Source: Euglena gracilis (lineage: Eukaryota; Euglenida; Euglenophyceae; Euglenales). From it: 64,000 bases of DNA. The DNA lies in the NCBI GenBank assembly GCA_039621445.1, contig CP154954.1:29950395-30014394 (forward strand), in the 5' to 3' direction. Positions 44,160 through 55,205 of the stretch are shown piece after piece. How positions within the stretch are numbered: the stretch's first letter is position 1; every line of letters begins with the position of its first letter. The notes beneath the pieces were generated by a model. The model searched no databases. It saw only the letters and a program-made list of their open reading frames with translations, and was not told where the DNA came from. The translations under genes were made by a program, and so were the position numbers.

Positions 44160-44450
44160 CCTATGGTGAAGTTCACCGTTTGAAAGTTCACCGGGGGATC
44201 CCGTAACCCATCGGTGAACTTCACCGGTGAAGTTCACCAAGAGAGTTCTTTTTTGGCCAAAAATGGCCAAAAATGGCATTTTGGGCAAGTTTTCGGAAAT
44301 TTCGATAAAATTCCATGAAGCATCAACCTCAAAATGACCATTTTGAGAGGAAAGGAGCAAAATTTTACCCATGAAAATTTCACCCCCAACCATCAAACGG
44401 TGAAGTTCACCGGTGAACTTCACTGGTGAACTTCACCGCCGAAAGTACCA
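44160..44450. repeat. GGTGAACTTCACC palindromic repeats
   Basis: GGTGAAGTTCACC and GGTGAACTTCACCGGTGAAG cluster at both ends, with ATTTTGGGCAAGTTTTCGGA between them. A single related cluster lies at 46622-46665. Confidence 0.8.
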
Positions 44451-44982
44451 GCGCAAGGCGGTAGACTTGGGGTCCGGTGTAGCGGTAGATAGGCCGCCTA
44501 GTCGGCCCGTACTTCACGGCCAAAGTTCACAGACGAGTTCTTTTTTGGCCAAAAGGGCCAAAAATGCTTTCGGATAGCTAGTTTCCGGGTAAATTCCATA
44601 AGGGTCAACCTCAAAATGACCATTTTTGAGAGGATGAGCTTTATTGCCCCTGAACTTTTACCCCACCATCAACGGGTGTTTTTCACCGTTTTGTTTATTC
44701 ATCTGCTAGTAGAACTTCAGTAGTCGGGGAGGGTAGTAGCCTGGGGGGTCGGGGGTAGTGCATGAGTGTCAGTCCGTTAGTGGGTGTAGGTGGACGACCC
44801 AATTGTTCCCAAGTCGGCCTAGTCGGCCAGAAATAAAAAAAAAAGCTAGTCGCGAGACATTGGGGGTGGGGTAGTAGTGGGTAGTCGGCCAACTAGTCGG
44901 CCGACTACCCACTCTAATGTACTAACGGGTCAAAACCGCCGACTTTTAAGCCCCCCCCATGAACAAAATCCAATGGAAACTA

Positions 44983-45350
44983 CCATGCCCCCCCCCCCCC
45001 CCGAGCTATTCCCGTCCCCGGGACCCTTTACGGCCCAATGGGAACAGTACGGGGGGGGGAACAGCTCGGGGGGGGGGGACCTAGGTCCCCCCCCAAGCTA
45101 TTCCCATACCGACCCTCGGGCACTCCAAAAGGGGTCATTTTTGGCAACTTTTTTGGATGTTCGCAAAAAATGGTCAATTTTGAGCACATTTGCCAAAAGG
45201 TGATTTTTGAAAATGGTCCAAAAACGTCGATTTTTGACCACTTTCCTAGGAAGTTCTTTATAAAAAGTGCTATGACAGTGAGCTATTCCCGTACCCCCAA
45301 TGGGAATAGCTCGGGGGGGGGGAATAGCTCGGGGGGGGGGGGGGATGGTA
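44983..45350. repeat. GAGCTATTCCC foldback family, copy 4
   Basis: The ends TACCATGCCCCC and GGGGGATGGTA are the same as at 39108, with a core differing by few substitutions. It is inserted next to a TAGTCGGC terminus. Confidence 0.85.
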
Positions 45351-45714
45351 GTCGGTGGCTAGTCGGCGGTCATAAAAATGGTCTGTGGCGGGCCCAAATC
45401 ACCCGGAAATGGTCCGGATGGGTCCAAATAAGTGTCTTACGCCTAAATAAACACCCCCAGATGGAAATCTTTGTCAACATATCTCGGGGGCTAACTAAGC
45501 GTTTTGTGTTCAAGTGGGGCCGGTCGGTGGTTGCCCTTGGGGGGTCCGGATGGGAGGGGTTGTGGGGGTCCGGAAAAAAAACCAATGATTTGCACCGAGC
45601 TGGGCACCCCCCCCCAGGGATACATAAACAATCCTTTAGAAATGCAATCTGCAATCTTCGTTCTGCATCACGAGAGGCTGAAAACTCCCCCCTCCACCCC
45701 AATCCGAGACTCAA

Positions 45715-46235
45715 ATAACAAAATCCCTTCTGTGTTGGCAACATACTCGGGGGCTAAGTCGTTTTTGTGGCTCACTTTGGCATAGGCTGGTGGGGTTCCT
45801 TCCCTTTGCACCCCCCCCCTCAAATAACAAAATCCCTTCTGTGTTGGCAACATACTCGGTGGCTAAGTCGTTTTTGTGGTTCAGTTTGGCATAGGCGGGG
45901 GGGGGGGGCTCCCCCCCCCCCCCCCCCCCCCCCCCCCCTTAAATAACAAAATCCCTTCTGTGTTGGCAACCTACTCGGGGGCTAAGTCGTTTTTGTGGCT
46001 CACTTTGGCATAGCCGGGGGGGCTCTGCCCCCGCACCCCCCCCTCAAATAATAAAATCCCTTCTGTGTTGGCAACATATTCGGGGGCTAAGTCGTTTTTG
46101 TGGCTCACTTTGGCATAGGCGGGGGGGGGGGGGACGGGGGCTCCGCCCCCCCCTGCACCCCCCCCTCAAATAACAAAATCCCTTCTGTGTTGGCAACATA
46201 CTCGGGGGCTAAATCGTTTTTGTGGCTTACTTTGT
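45715..46235 (-). repeat. Five tandem units of the repeat F end
   Basis: Units of about 101-125 bp each contain CAAATAACAAAATCCCTTCT, GTGTTGGCAACATACTCGGG and GCTAAGTCGTTTTTGTGGCT, then a C/G-run hairpin of variable length. They are reverse-oriented relative to 18035-18112. Length differences between units lie almost wholly in the homopolymers. Confidence 0.85.
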
Positions 46236-46239
46236 GAAC

Positions 46240-48599
46240 TTGGCGGGCTCCCCTTGCCCCCTCGGAAAACGGCTTTTTTTGAAACAAAAAAAAACAATTT
46301 TTTTAAGGGGGTGGTGCGGGTCGGGGGGGGGGGGGATGGGGGGGGGGGGGGGGGGGGGGGGGGGGGTCATGGGGGAAGTGTGCCACTTTGCAGGTAGGTG
46401 CCACTTTGCAGGTCGGGAGGCAACATCCATGCCGTTGTATCGTGATAAAATTGGTCATTCTTTGAAAGGGAATTTTGTTAGGATTTTCTTGACCAACACG
46501 TTTTTGGGATGAAGTTTCGGCCATTTTTGACAAAATTCCATTTTGGGTGTGGAAATGCACCAGTTTTTGGCACTTCTTTTAGGGGGCAAGATTCTTGGGA
46601 GGTTAGGCAGGGGTGGGGGGGGCTGTGGACCCCCCCGGTGAAGTTCACCGGTGAACATTCACCGGGGGGGGGGGTACTTTCAATGGCACAGGGAAGGGAA
46701 AAAAGGCGAGAAGGGGTGGGGGGGGCAGGAGGGCGGGGCGGTAAACGGGAGGGCTTCCGGGTGGTTGGGCCAAACGGTAAGACTTGGGGGGGGGGGTAGG
46801 GGGAGTGGTAGTGAGTAGTCGCCGACCCTAGATCGGCTCCAACTAAGACGTATCAATTGGTTCGAACAAACCCGAAGAGTCGGTTGCCGACTAATTGGTC
46901 TCGGGTTTAGCTAGCAGGTGTGGGCCTCGTCTTTTATTAGTCGTTTTAAAAACATCGTTTTAAATCAGTTTTTTAAAAACCCAGTCGTCGAAAATCAAAA
47001 AGGACGGGTTTTCGACAGTATGGAAAAAAGACATAGGGCCCCTTGACACGTCGTGTTCACGATGGACCCCGGGGGGCAAGCGCACCGTGCCGGGCCGGCA
47101 TGCCCACGACGTACTGAACGCCGATATGGGTTAGCGGTGGGTTGTGGGTGGGTGGGGTAGTAGGTTAGTGTCCTGCGCAGTCGTGAACTAGCAGTTCGCC
47201 AGTCGCCGTCGCCGAGGAGGGGGGGCAGTTCTTTTTTCCCAAGGAACGGGTTTCACTCCCCAGTTCCCTTGACACTGGACCCTCGATTTTCAGTAATCAA
47301 AAAAAAAAAAAAGGTAGCAGATTGCCTTATGTTTTGCTGAAGAACAACCCGTACCATTTTTTTGGGGGGGAACCCCAAGCAAAGGTAAACGTTCCCTTAA
47401 ACTTTGCCCCTTTTGACCCCCTTTTATGGAGTCAAGGCAAAAACAAAAACAGGGTTGTGGGGGAATTCTGTCTCGAAATGAGTTTGGTTGCGATAATGTG
47501 CGGGTTGCCGGGGCAGTCGCACGCCAAGATGCAGCTGCAGGTTTGGATTCACCAGGGGGTGTCCGGGGGGGGGGGGAGGGGGCAAGCAACGCCACACCAA
47601 AACCAGAAAAAAAGGAAAACCCATCGATACAGATTGAGGAACCGTCCAACCCACAGCGTTTTCAATGTTGGCCACAGAAAAAACAGAAAGTTGCAGACCT
47701 CTTTTTTTTAGAACATCTCCTCAGTCGATCCACGTGCGCAACACAGGCTGTGCCGAAAAACACAGCCGGGCCGGGCTGAAGCAGGGGGGGGGGGGGTTAC
47801 AGTACATCGTTGTCGTCGGCATCCCACTCGTTGAGTCGCGGTCAGCTCCCGGCTCAGGAAGCTGAGTTGACTTCAGGCCCCCCCTGCGGAGACAGGGGAA
47901 GGGGGGGGCAGAAAGGCCCCCCCACGTACCGGGGTTGTGTCGGCTGCCGCTGGCGTCGGCAGCCAAAAATTTCCCCAAAAATTCGCCAAAATTTTAAAAT
48001 TATGCCAATGGTGCAATTAGCCCCCCCCCTTGCCCAATCCGCGGGGGGGGAGTGATTGAAGAATGCACGTCTTCCGCGGGGGGGGCCAGACTTTCTGTGC
48101 TGAAGTGGGCCTTATGGCACGTTCTCGTTCGGAAGGGGTGCACCACAGGAGAGGAGAGAACCTGTGAAACGTGGGCCCGGACAAAGCAGATTTCTCGAGA
48201 CCCAGTCGCGGACTTCGATGACAAAACCAATAAACCCGGCACCAATAGGAAAGCAGCTTGATGGGGGCCGGGACAGAGGCCCATTGGGCGTTAAAACGCA
48301 CGATTGGCCCAAACCCGTTGTGGTGGGGGAGGGGGGTCTCAGGGCAAGTCGTTTTTTTGCAGTGAAAATGTGCTCTTCCCGACTCTTTTTCGGACGCGCA
48401 AAAAAATTTGGCACGCAAAATTTTTTTTGCATTCGGTGACTTGGACACGCTGCAGATCTCTGCCCCCCCCCCAAATGAGCTCCCTAACAGTCATGAATGT
48501 AGTCACCTGGGAGGGGGGGGGTTCGGGGGCCCGAAAGAAATGAATTCCCAAACAGTCCTCAACGGGGGGGCCACTCAGGTAAATCCACAAGTGTGCTGA
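46240..48599. other. No recognised gene; G-runs and unique-looking sequence
   Basis: 46325-46368 is almost pure G. 46800-47290 has little repeat structure and no long frame. 47400-48450 has open frames of 90-145 codons on both strands without family resemblance. Degraded hAT 3' sequence may begin near 48600. Confidence 0.5.
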
Positions 48600-49760
48600 C
48601 GGGGGAGGGGGGGGGGGCATCGGCATCGTGGTTGGCGCTCCAGGCTGGCGCTCGTCGCCGCTGCGCCGTGCAGTCAGCCGTACCATGCCGAGGTACGTGG
48701 CCGTGTGGGGCACCCCAGTGGTGTCCTCCACCCCAATCAGGTACGACTGGTTTGGCCGCAGGCAGCTGTCTCAGCAGGGGATCCGCAAGGCACCGCAACC
48801 CCAGACTGCCGCCTGACTCCCACGGCAATGCTCACGGCAACCACAGGCTCGTTTGTCACAGCCAGGTCCACACGGACATTAACCAATGCGTGAAGCCATC
48901 CGTTGCACGATGAGTCCCTTTCCACAATTCAATGCATGATGCCAGCAGAGTATGAAAAGCATCTCTGTCATAAACGACACATTCCAGGATCATGAAACCC
49001 CAACCAACACATTCTGCCGCCGGCAAAGCAGATTACCAGCATGCCGGACCAGACATCGTCATCCTGCAGGGGGGACCTGGACGATGTACTCCATCCATCC
49101 ACCATCAATGTAGCAGACCGTCCAGTGACTGACCGCACCACCCTCTGGAACTCCGCCTCGTACAACGCGTTCAGGAGCGGCCCGCCGACCGACTTCCGCG
49201 ACGGCGGCCGGTAGCCAGGTCTCAGGGCTTGGATCAGCTTCAGCATGTTCTGGTTCTCTGCCGTTCTGAACGGCATGCGGCAGCCCACGATTGCGCGGAC
49301 GAAGAGCTCGTCCAGGCGGCGCCGGGTGGACTCGTCGGTGACGATGGGGTGCAGCCGCTCCTGGTACCGTACCTTCTTCCGGGGGGTCTCCGTCTGCAGC
49401 ACCTCTGAGAAGACAGACTCGGGCATCCGTTCGGGAAGTGACACGCACCCGGGGAGATGGGCCCATTGGTACTGCTACTGCTGCTGCTGGAGGACTGTGT
49501 TCCGCTGTCGTCCACCACCACACAATCCATCAATCCAGCACTGATAAGGCCGGGGCAGGCCTCCGCGTGACGCCAAAGGCGAGACACCTGAGACAGGAAG
49601 GCAAACAGTTGCAGTTTTTTGCTGGACAGCACACCACCACCACTGGAGACGTATCCTGGCCGCATCCGCGGCATATGGCCTTCACGGCCCCCTTCTCGTC
49701 GGACTGGCGAATATAATAAACCCAAACTCCATCCAGTCGGCGGCCGCCTGTCATGGCTGG
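48600..49760 (-). pseudogene. Decayed hAT-superfamily transposase with BED finger
   Basis: Reading from 49760 downwards: a BED-type finger begins VWVYYIRQSDEKGAVKAICR with GCG, then after a one-base frame change continues SKKLQLFAFLSQVSRLWRHAEAC. After a Ser-rich linker the frame MSLPERMPES...KLIQALRPGYRPPSRKSVGG leads to LMVDGWS, the DUF659-type hAT core with its first catalytic Asp. An insertion of about 200 nt follows. Then VTNEPVVAVSIAVG and, in another frame, SYLIGVEDTTGVPHTATYL match the next DUF659 strands. The C-terminal dimerisation region was not found. Several frameshifts make it non-functional as read, unless the breaks are unrecognised introns. Confidence 0.75.
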
Positions 49761-50177
49761 GAGATAGCAGCCATGTCAGCCAAACGGTGGTGGGGTGAAC
49801 CGAGTCCACCGACCAGTGGCACAGCCTACTGGATTTGACGTGTTCAGGTGGTAAGGCTATGTACAGAAGCGACAGTCTCAGGGTAATGTGGTCAGGTGAC
49901 CCGGAATCGGCCATGTCGGGACCGATTCCGACCGGCCCCAGGGGGCACCCTTGATGTGTGCCAGCCAATTAGGTCTCAGGCCTGTTCAGTGCAGATGTGG
50001 TTAGGAGTATGTACAAATACAGCAAGCGCGGCGGACGCTTGAGCAAAGCTCAAGGTTGGGGGTTTGGGGAGTTTAGGTTTATGTGTGTTGGTCCATAGGA
50101 CCAGTGTGAAGGGGTGTGAAGGGAGAGGTGGGGAAAAAGGGAGGGGAGTGTGAGGGCACCGGCGTTGGTGTGTGTTA

Positions 50178-52343
50178 TCACGTGGACAAGAGCATCCGGT
50201 CTGTGGCTCTTTCGGCCAGGCGCAGTTGACGGGCCACTGCCCGGGCGAGTGTGATTGATAGGTTCTCGGTCAGTTCCTGGAGCCGGCGTTGTTTGGCAGT
50301 GCCGGCGTAAGCGTTCGTAGCCATGTGGAGAATGTCACGGAGGAGCTTGGCAGCGGCAGGGCCAGGGCAGCCCCACGGGTTGAAAGCCACACCGGAGTAG
50401 TCCCACTGATGCCGCGAACATCTATCCTCTGCTTGGTTCCTTTTATGCAGCTCAGCGTCGGGCAAAGTGCGTGAGACACGGGTGAGATTCAAAGGCCATC
50501 GGGATGGGGCCAAAGGGTGTTCGATGGTAACGTCTACGGCAAGGTGCCGTCCTTTGTTCCAACCGAGCAGTAGGAGGTCCGCATCGCGAGTGCCGGTTTC
50601 GCAGCTCTGCTCCTTGCGAACCGAAATGCCTGCTCGCTGGCAAAGATCGACGAGGGCGTCACGGAGGCAGTTATGCCTTTCGGTGAGGCCGTTCTTGCGG
50701 CAAGTGAGGAGGTGATCACCAAAAGGATCGACAGAATCGGAGCAGAGGGGGCATTGGAGCAGATCACATGTGGCGATGAGGGGTAACCCAATCCAGAACC
50801 TCATCAACAAGCGATATTCATCAGGCGCCAGGACCGTATTCACCGCCCTGGATGGCAACACTGTCATCCAATGTTGGAGTGATGAAGGGGGTTGGCAGCG
50901 GAGCCTGGCAATGTCGCGCACCGGTGCACCATCCTCCAGTTTAGCAAAGCGGACGGCATGCATGCGCTCGGCCCACCATGCTTGGGAAGCATGATCAGGG
51001 GTTGAGAGGGCCAGAGATGCAGGATTAGCCACCCACGTTGATATTGGTTCGCTCCGGGAGCCGAGAGTGTCACCGACCGACAACGCCACCGGGAGGGTGT
51101 CAGGCGGGGGCTGACAGAGCCAGGGGGCAGGGATGTTGAACCCTGGCGCTCTCTGCGAGAAACCCACACATGCAGCCAGCCGCGCAGCTGGTCTCTCCAA
51201 CACAGGATCAGAAATGCCCCAACCACTTTTGGTGAACGGGAGTGAAATCTGGTTCCAGTGCAGGGGTGAAAGTGGAGCCCCGACAAAATTGCACACAGCT
51301 TGGCGGATGAGGTCGGTGATGCCTTGGAGTAACGATGTCCCGGATGAGAAAATGCTCTGGCGGAGGAGATGTGTCACCCGGCATCCGTCCAGGCAGTTCC
51401 GAAGAAGACAGTGTTGCAGCTGAGGGTCGGGTAACTTTTCAAGACAGGCAACAGCAGCTGCAAACTTACTGGCGGTGTGCTCCCATGTCTTATCGGAGAA
51501 GGAGGTGTCACCGGGGTAGTCACACGGGACACCCAAACAAAGGATACCAGAGCCTGATCCCCATGGGGTGATGGGAATGAGATGGCCAACATGGTCCGTG
51601 CTCAGCAGTCGGAGGGCGGGTGGCATTGGTGTTGAAGTTGGAAGGCCAGGGCCCCACAGGACACATTTGGAGGGGTTCAGGCGCAGGCCGATGTGTTGGA
51701 GAGCGGAGGACAGGGAGGCGGAAAACGCAAGGACCTCCGAGGCCGGCCCAATAATTGTGCCGTCATCAAGGTACCATGCTTGCCATGAGGAGGTGCCGAG
51801 CTCCGTGGAGGCGGAAAGGAGGGCCTTGTGAAGGCCAAGGGCGAATGCAATGGGGCCGCATGTATCCCCCTGATGTACTCCGGAACGGCTGTGACAAATG
51901 ACTTCCCCCTGACATATCAGCGGGACATCAACGCCGTAAGAGAAGCGCAGCCAGTTGTATAGTGAGGGGCAAACTTCCAATGCTGACGAGAGGAAGGCAG
52001 AGCGGTCAATGCAGTTGAAAGCATTGGAAACGTCAACTTGAAGGATCACCCAGTCTCCGTCCGGCGGCAATGACGACAGAGCGGCTTGAACGGCGAGGCC
52101 AATCGTTTCAGCCCCAAATTTGACCCCAACCCCAAGTTGCAACGGGAAAAGGGAGGCAATTTCGGACTTGCTCTGGGGGTGACGGAGAAGCATCTTCCCG
52201 ATCAGCCGACGCAGACAGTCGCCAACAGCAATGGGCCGAAGACCACCGTCTTTTTTGGTTAAGGGGATGAGGTTGGACGTTCCGAAGACTAGGGCGGCTT
52301 GTTCCGTATGGCTGGGAAGGGTGAAAGTAGGATCAGCATCCAA
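50178..52343 (-). CDS. RT-B: non-LTR retrotransposon polyprotein, 5'-truncated, open for 721 codons
   Basis: The frame starts inside the fingers of the RT domain (LIPLTKKDGGLRPIAVGD, near residue 30). It continues with VILQVDVSNAFNCIDRSAF (catalytic Asp, near residue 105), RSGVHQGDTCGPIAFALG and WQAWYLDDGTIIG (catalytic Asp pair, near residue 195). A thumb/linker of about 330 residues follows. Then come a CCHC knuckle CPLCSDSVDPFGDHLLTC and an endonuclease-like tail with RDADLLLLGW and HLAVDVTIEHPL, as in elements with restriction-like endonucleases. The end has LARAVARQLRLAERA. It lacks the N-terminal zinc-finger region seen in RT-D, so it is a 5'-truncated insertion. Its open frame suggests it is young. 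The minus-strand downstream flank is C-rich. Confidence 0.92.
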   Translation of the reverse strand: MDADPTFTLPSHTEQAALVFGTSNLIPLTKKDGGLRPIAVGDCLRRLIGKMLLRHPQSKSEIASLFPLQLGVGVKFGAETIGLAVQAALSSLPPDGDWVILQVDVSNAFNCIDRSAFLSSALEVCPSLYNWLRFSYGVDVPLICQGEVICHSRSGVHQGDTCGPIAFALGLHKALLSASTELGTSSWQAWYLDDGTIIGPASEVLAFSASLSSALQHIGLRLNPSKCVLWGPGLPTSTPMPPALRLLSTDHVGHLIPITPWGSGSGILCLGVPCDYPGDTSFSDKTWEHTASKFAAAVACLEKLPDPQLQHCLLRNCLDGCRVTHLLRQSIFSSGTSLLQGITDLIRQAVCNFVGAPLSPLHWNQISLPFTKSGWGISDPVLERPAARLAACVGFSQRAPGFNIPAPWLCQPPPDTLPVALSVGDTLGSRSEPISTWVANPASLALSTPDHASQAWWAERMHAVRFAKLEDGAPVRDIARLRCQPPSSLQHWMTVLPSRAVNTVLAPDEYRLLMRFWIGLPLIATCDLLQCPLCSDSVDPFGDHLLTCRKNGLTERHNCLRDALVDLCQRAGISVRKEQSCETGTRDADLLLLGWNKGRHLAVDVTIEHPLAPSRWPLNLTRVSRTLPDAELHKRNQAEDRCSRHQWDYSGVAFNPWGCPGPAAAKLLRDILHMATNAYAGTAKQRRLQELTENLSITLARAVARQLRLAERATDRMLLST

Positions 52344-52544
52344 TCGCGTGTCTTTTATTGTCTTTTATTCGTGCTGTTTTTTTCGGGTGAAAAAGACGGA
52401 AAAAGACGTTTTAGACGGCGTCGAATTGTCGAAATGGTCTTTTATTCGAAAAAAAGACTTTGGCGCCACACTGGTAGCTAGTCGGCGGGGGGGGTAGTGG
52501 GTAGTCGGCCGACTAGTCGGCCGACTACCCACTCTAATGTACTA

Positions 52545-52862
52545 ACGGGTCAAAACCGCCGACTTTTAAGCCCCCCCCTGGGAAAATTTTTTGTCTAAAT
52601 CACCTCAACGCCGGTCAAAACCCACCCAAATGGCTCCAGAACCCCCCAATCGGGGGTGAATATGCAAAAAAAATTGGGGGAAAATGTCCATTTTGGGCCA
52701 CTTTTGACAAAAGTACAATTTTCCCCATTGAATTTTCAATATAAGTCAAAATTTGCACAAAAAAAGGGTCTTATCCCTCCAAGTCTATTGCCAACATAGA
52801 AGGGATTTTGTTATTTGAGGGGGGGGGTGCGGGGGGGGGGGGCGGAGCCCCCCCCCGCCTAT
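52545..52862. repeat. Dispersed repeat F, copy 2, abutting RT-C
   Basis: It is about 310 bp homologous to 17820-18112. It is preceded by the TAGTCGGCCGACTAGTCGGC terminus (52495-52545). It ends exactly where RT-C coding stops, so one interrupted the other. Confidence 0.8.
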
Positions 52863-53917
52863 GCCGGAATTATAGGCAGCCCAAGGTGCCATTTCAGCAT
52901 CATCCGGAATGCCGCGCCGTCGATCACCATTCCTGCGGCCTTGCACGGCCGGGCGCCGATCCAACTTGAGCTGATTGGGGAAGACTGGTGATCAAAGCGG
53001 ACACGCCCGGTTATTGAGGGACGCGAGGAAGGCGGTCTTGGATGCGAGGCGGAGCTGATCCACCAGGCTTGGTCGTGATGACTCGTGTCACCGGGGTCGA
53101 GCTGCCCGGATGTGAACCATTTTTGTATTGGTTCAAAGGTGTCACCGAGTTGGGAGCGGAGACCATTCGGTAGGTCAAGCAGGCCGTCTAGGGGGGCGTG
53201 AATGATGTCTTGGAGGCCGAGGTCGCCGGGCGCATGGGTGAGCCAGGAAAGGAGCGCGCTCAGGCGGGCTGGGAGTACTGTGGATGTAGACGGACGAATG
53301 CCAGACCTCCGTGGCGTAGAGGGGAGCAAGCCCGAGCAGTCCAGAATCTGTTGGAAAGTGCTGCGGAGACAGTTATTAGCACGGGAGAGAAGGTCCCGGA
53401 AAGGGAGGCAGTTTCACAGGAGGGAGCTGAACTTGCATCAAAGCAGAAGCGCAAGAGGGCAAGTTGTACCTGTGGGTCGCGCACGGATGCAAGGATGCCT
53501 GTGGCGGCTTCGTGTTTGGCCACAGAGCTTTCCAGCTGCTGCTGTACGAAGGCAGCGGAGGCAGGGTGATGGATGGGGACACCCAGGACGGTGACCCCGG
53601 AGTCGGGGGAGAAAGGGATGAGGGCGGCTTGTCGAAGGATGGCATCTGGTGGAAGGGAGTCTAGTTGGGAGGTCCCCGTGCCCCAGATTGTGGTCTTCGC
53701 AAGGTTGAGGGAACAACTGAGCCGTGCGAGGCCAGTCTGAATGTGGTGGAGAGTGAGGTTGGCCGTGGGGACGTTTGTCAGAAAGGAACCGTCGTCAAGG
53801 TACCAAAAGGCGCAATCCCGACTCGGTGCTGACTGCAGAACGTCATGAATGGCCAGTGAGAAGTGGAGAGGGACCAAGGGGGCTCCTTATTGTCCACCCT
53901 CTGGGCTCCATAGGATG
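52862..53917 (-). pseudogene. RT-C: internal fragment of a non-LTR retrotransposon
   Basis: It reads SPEGGQ-stop-GAPLVPLHFSLAIHDV, WYLDDGSF, then SLNLAKTTIWGTG, VTVLGVPIH and a thumb region. A frame change near 53270 leads into ALLSWLTHAPGDLGLQDI and HHDQAWW, which correspond to the linker of RT-B. A stop replaces the usual Gln before GDPLGPL. The fragment is cut at both ends. At 52862 it abuts a dispersed repeat ending in poly-C/G; at 53917 it abuts a GATTAATCG-rich repeat. Confidence 0.8.
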
Positions 53918-53929
53918 GAATCCCCCAAC

Positions 53930-54005
53930 CAATTAATCGTTAATCGTCCGAGACACCCCGATTAATCGCGATTAATCGTTCGCCAGCCCGAAACGATTAA
54001 CTAGA
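53930..54005. repeat. GATTAATCG-rich terminus
   Basis: Repeated CGATTAATCGCGATTAATCG words resemble hAT subterminal repeats. The block abuts RT-C at 53917. A second block with terminus CGAAACAGCCCTA lies at 58550-58645, but no common duplication was found to make them one element. Confidence 0.6.
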
Positions 54006-54009
54006 GCAA

Positions 54010-55205
54010 GGGGGTATCCGTTCAATCAAAAAAATGCACCGTGAAACGGGAAAAATAATTTTTTCCAACCATGGGGGGGAGGAAACGACAAAGAAACCCC
54101 GAACAATGAATGGAAGGAAGTGGCCTGGGTGTGCTCAAATAAAGGGGGGTACCCCCGTTTCATGCGTTTGCCCCCCCCCGGATGCTTGTTCGCCCTCTTA
54201 CGACGCGCTCTCCGTCATATACCCCATTCCATGTATACACCCCATCGACCATTGCTTATTGCTGAATTTAGTTTACAATTTCTGTTTTTATTCCGCTCAC
54301 TACAATTGATGACTTTAATTGGATCTTTTTTGCCAATGTCTTCTTTTCATTTCTCATTGTTCACCGGCGAAGAAAAAAAAGTTTCACCGAATTTTTCGGT
54401 TGAAAAAATCCTTGGTTTTTTCTAAGGAGGGGCGTGTAAGAGGTAGTGGGTCGGTGTCCAATGCAGATTTTATGAATTATTAGGAATTTTGACCGCCCAA
54501 AGCACTGTTTTCCCAACCAGTAAAATTAGAGCCGCCGCGCGGCCTGATTACCCCCTACATAGGTCCTGAAGTGGTGAACACCCCCAGGAAGTTTTTTGCG
54601 GCTTCCGCCCTGATTTTCTGCCCCCCCCCTCAGCTAGGATCATTTCAAGTGCGGAACTGCTAGAAAAACGGTTAGGCAAAGGTTCAAATTTACATTTGTT
54701 TTATCTTTCAGGACCCCTCTTTTGATACACAATATTTTTGGGATTTGGTATTGAATCTTGACAACAAGACTTGTTCACAAGTTCTTTCAAGTTGTATTTG
54801 TGCTTCAAGTGCTTGTCCACAAGTTGTGTTCAAGAATTGTTTTGTTGGATCTCAATTGGCACTTATTGACCAAACAATCGTCATTGGTACAAACCAAGTC
54901 AATTGACCAAGAAAGTTATCTTTCACCGCAACACTCACATCAAGACAGCAAAGGTATCCAAGCTTGTGTTGTGGTTTGTCTTGGGTTGGGAAGCAAAGAA
55001 ATTAAAGGCTAGGAAAAGGGGGCAAATTCCATTTTCAGTTAAAGTTGATCCTACGCCCGGGGCCTGAGCCCTCCCCAGAAAACCAGGTTTTTCTGCGGGA
55101 ATAAAAATTTTCTGTGGGAAAACCCCCCTCAATTTGTGACGCCGACGGCATTACTGGAGGTCAGGTAGTGCCGGTGGACGAGGGCCCCGGTTAGACAGCC
55201 TCATA
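54010..55205. other. Sequence between the GATTAATCG block and RT-D; no gene
   Basis: It includes ACAAGTTCTTTCAAGTTGT-type short repeats (54760-54900). From about 55130 it is probably the RT-D leader, since composition turns C-rich before the first ATG at 55206. Confidence 0.5.
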
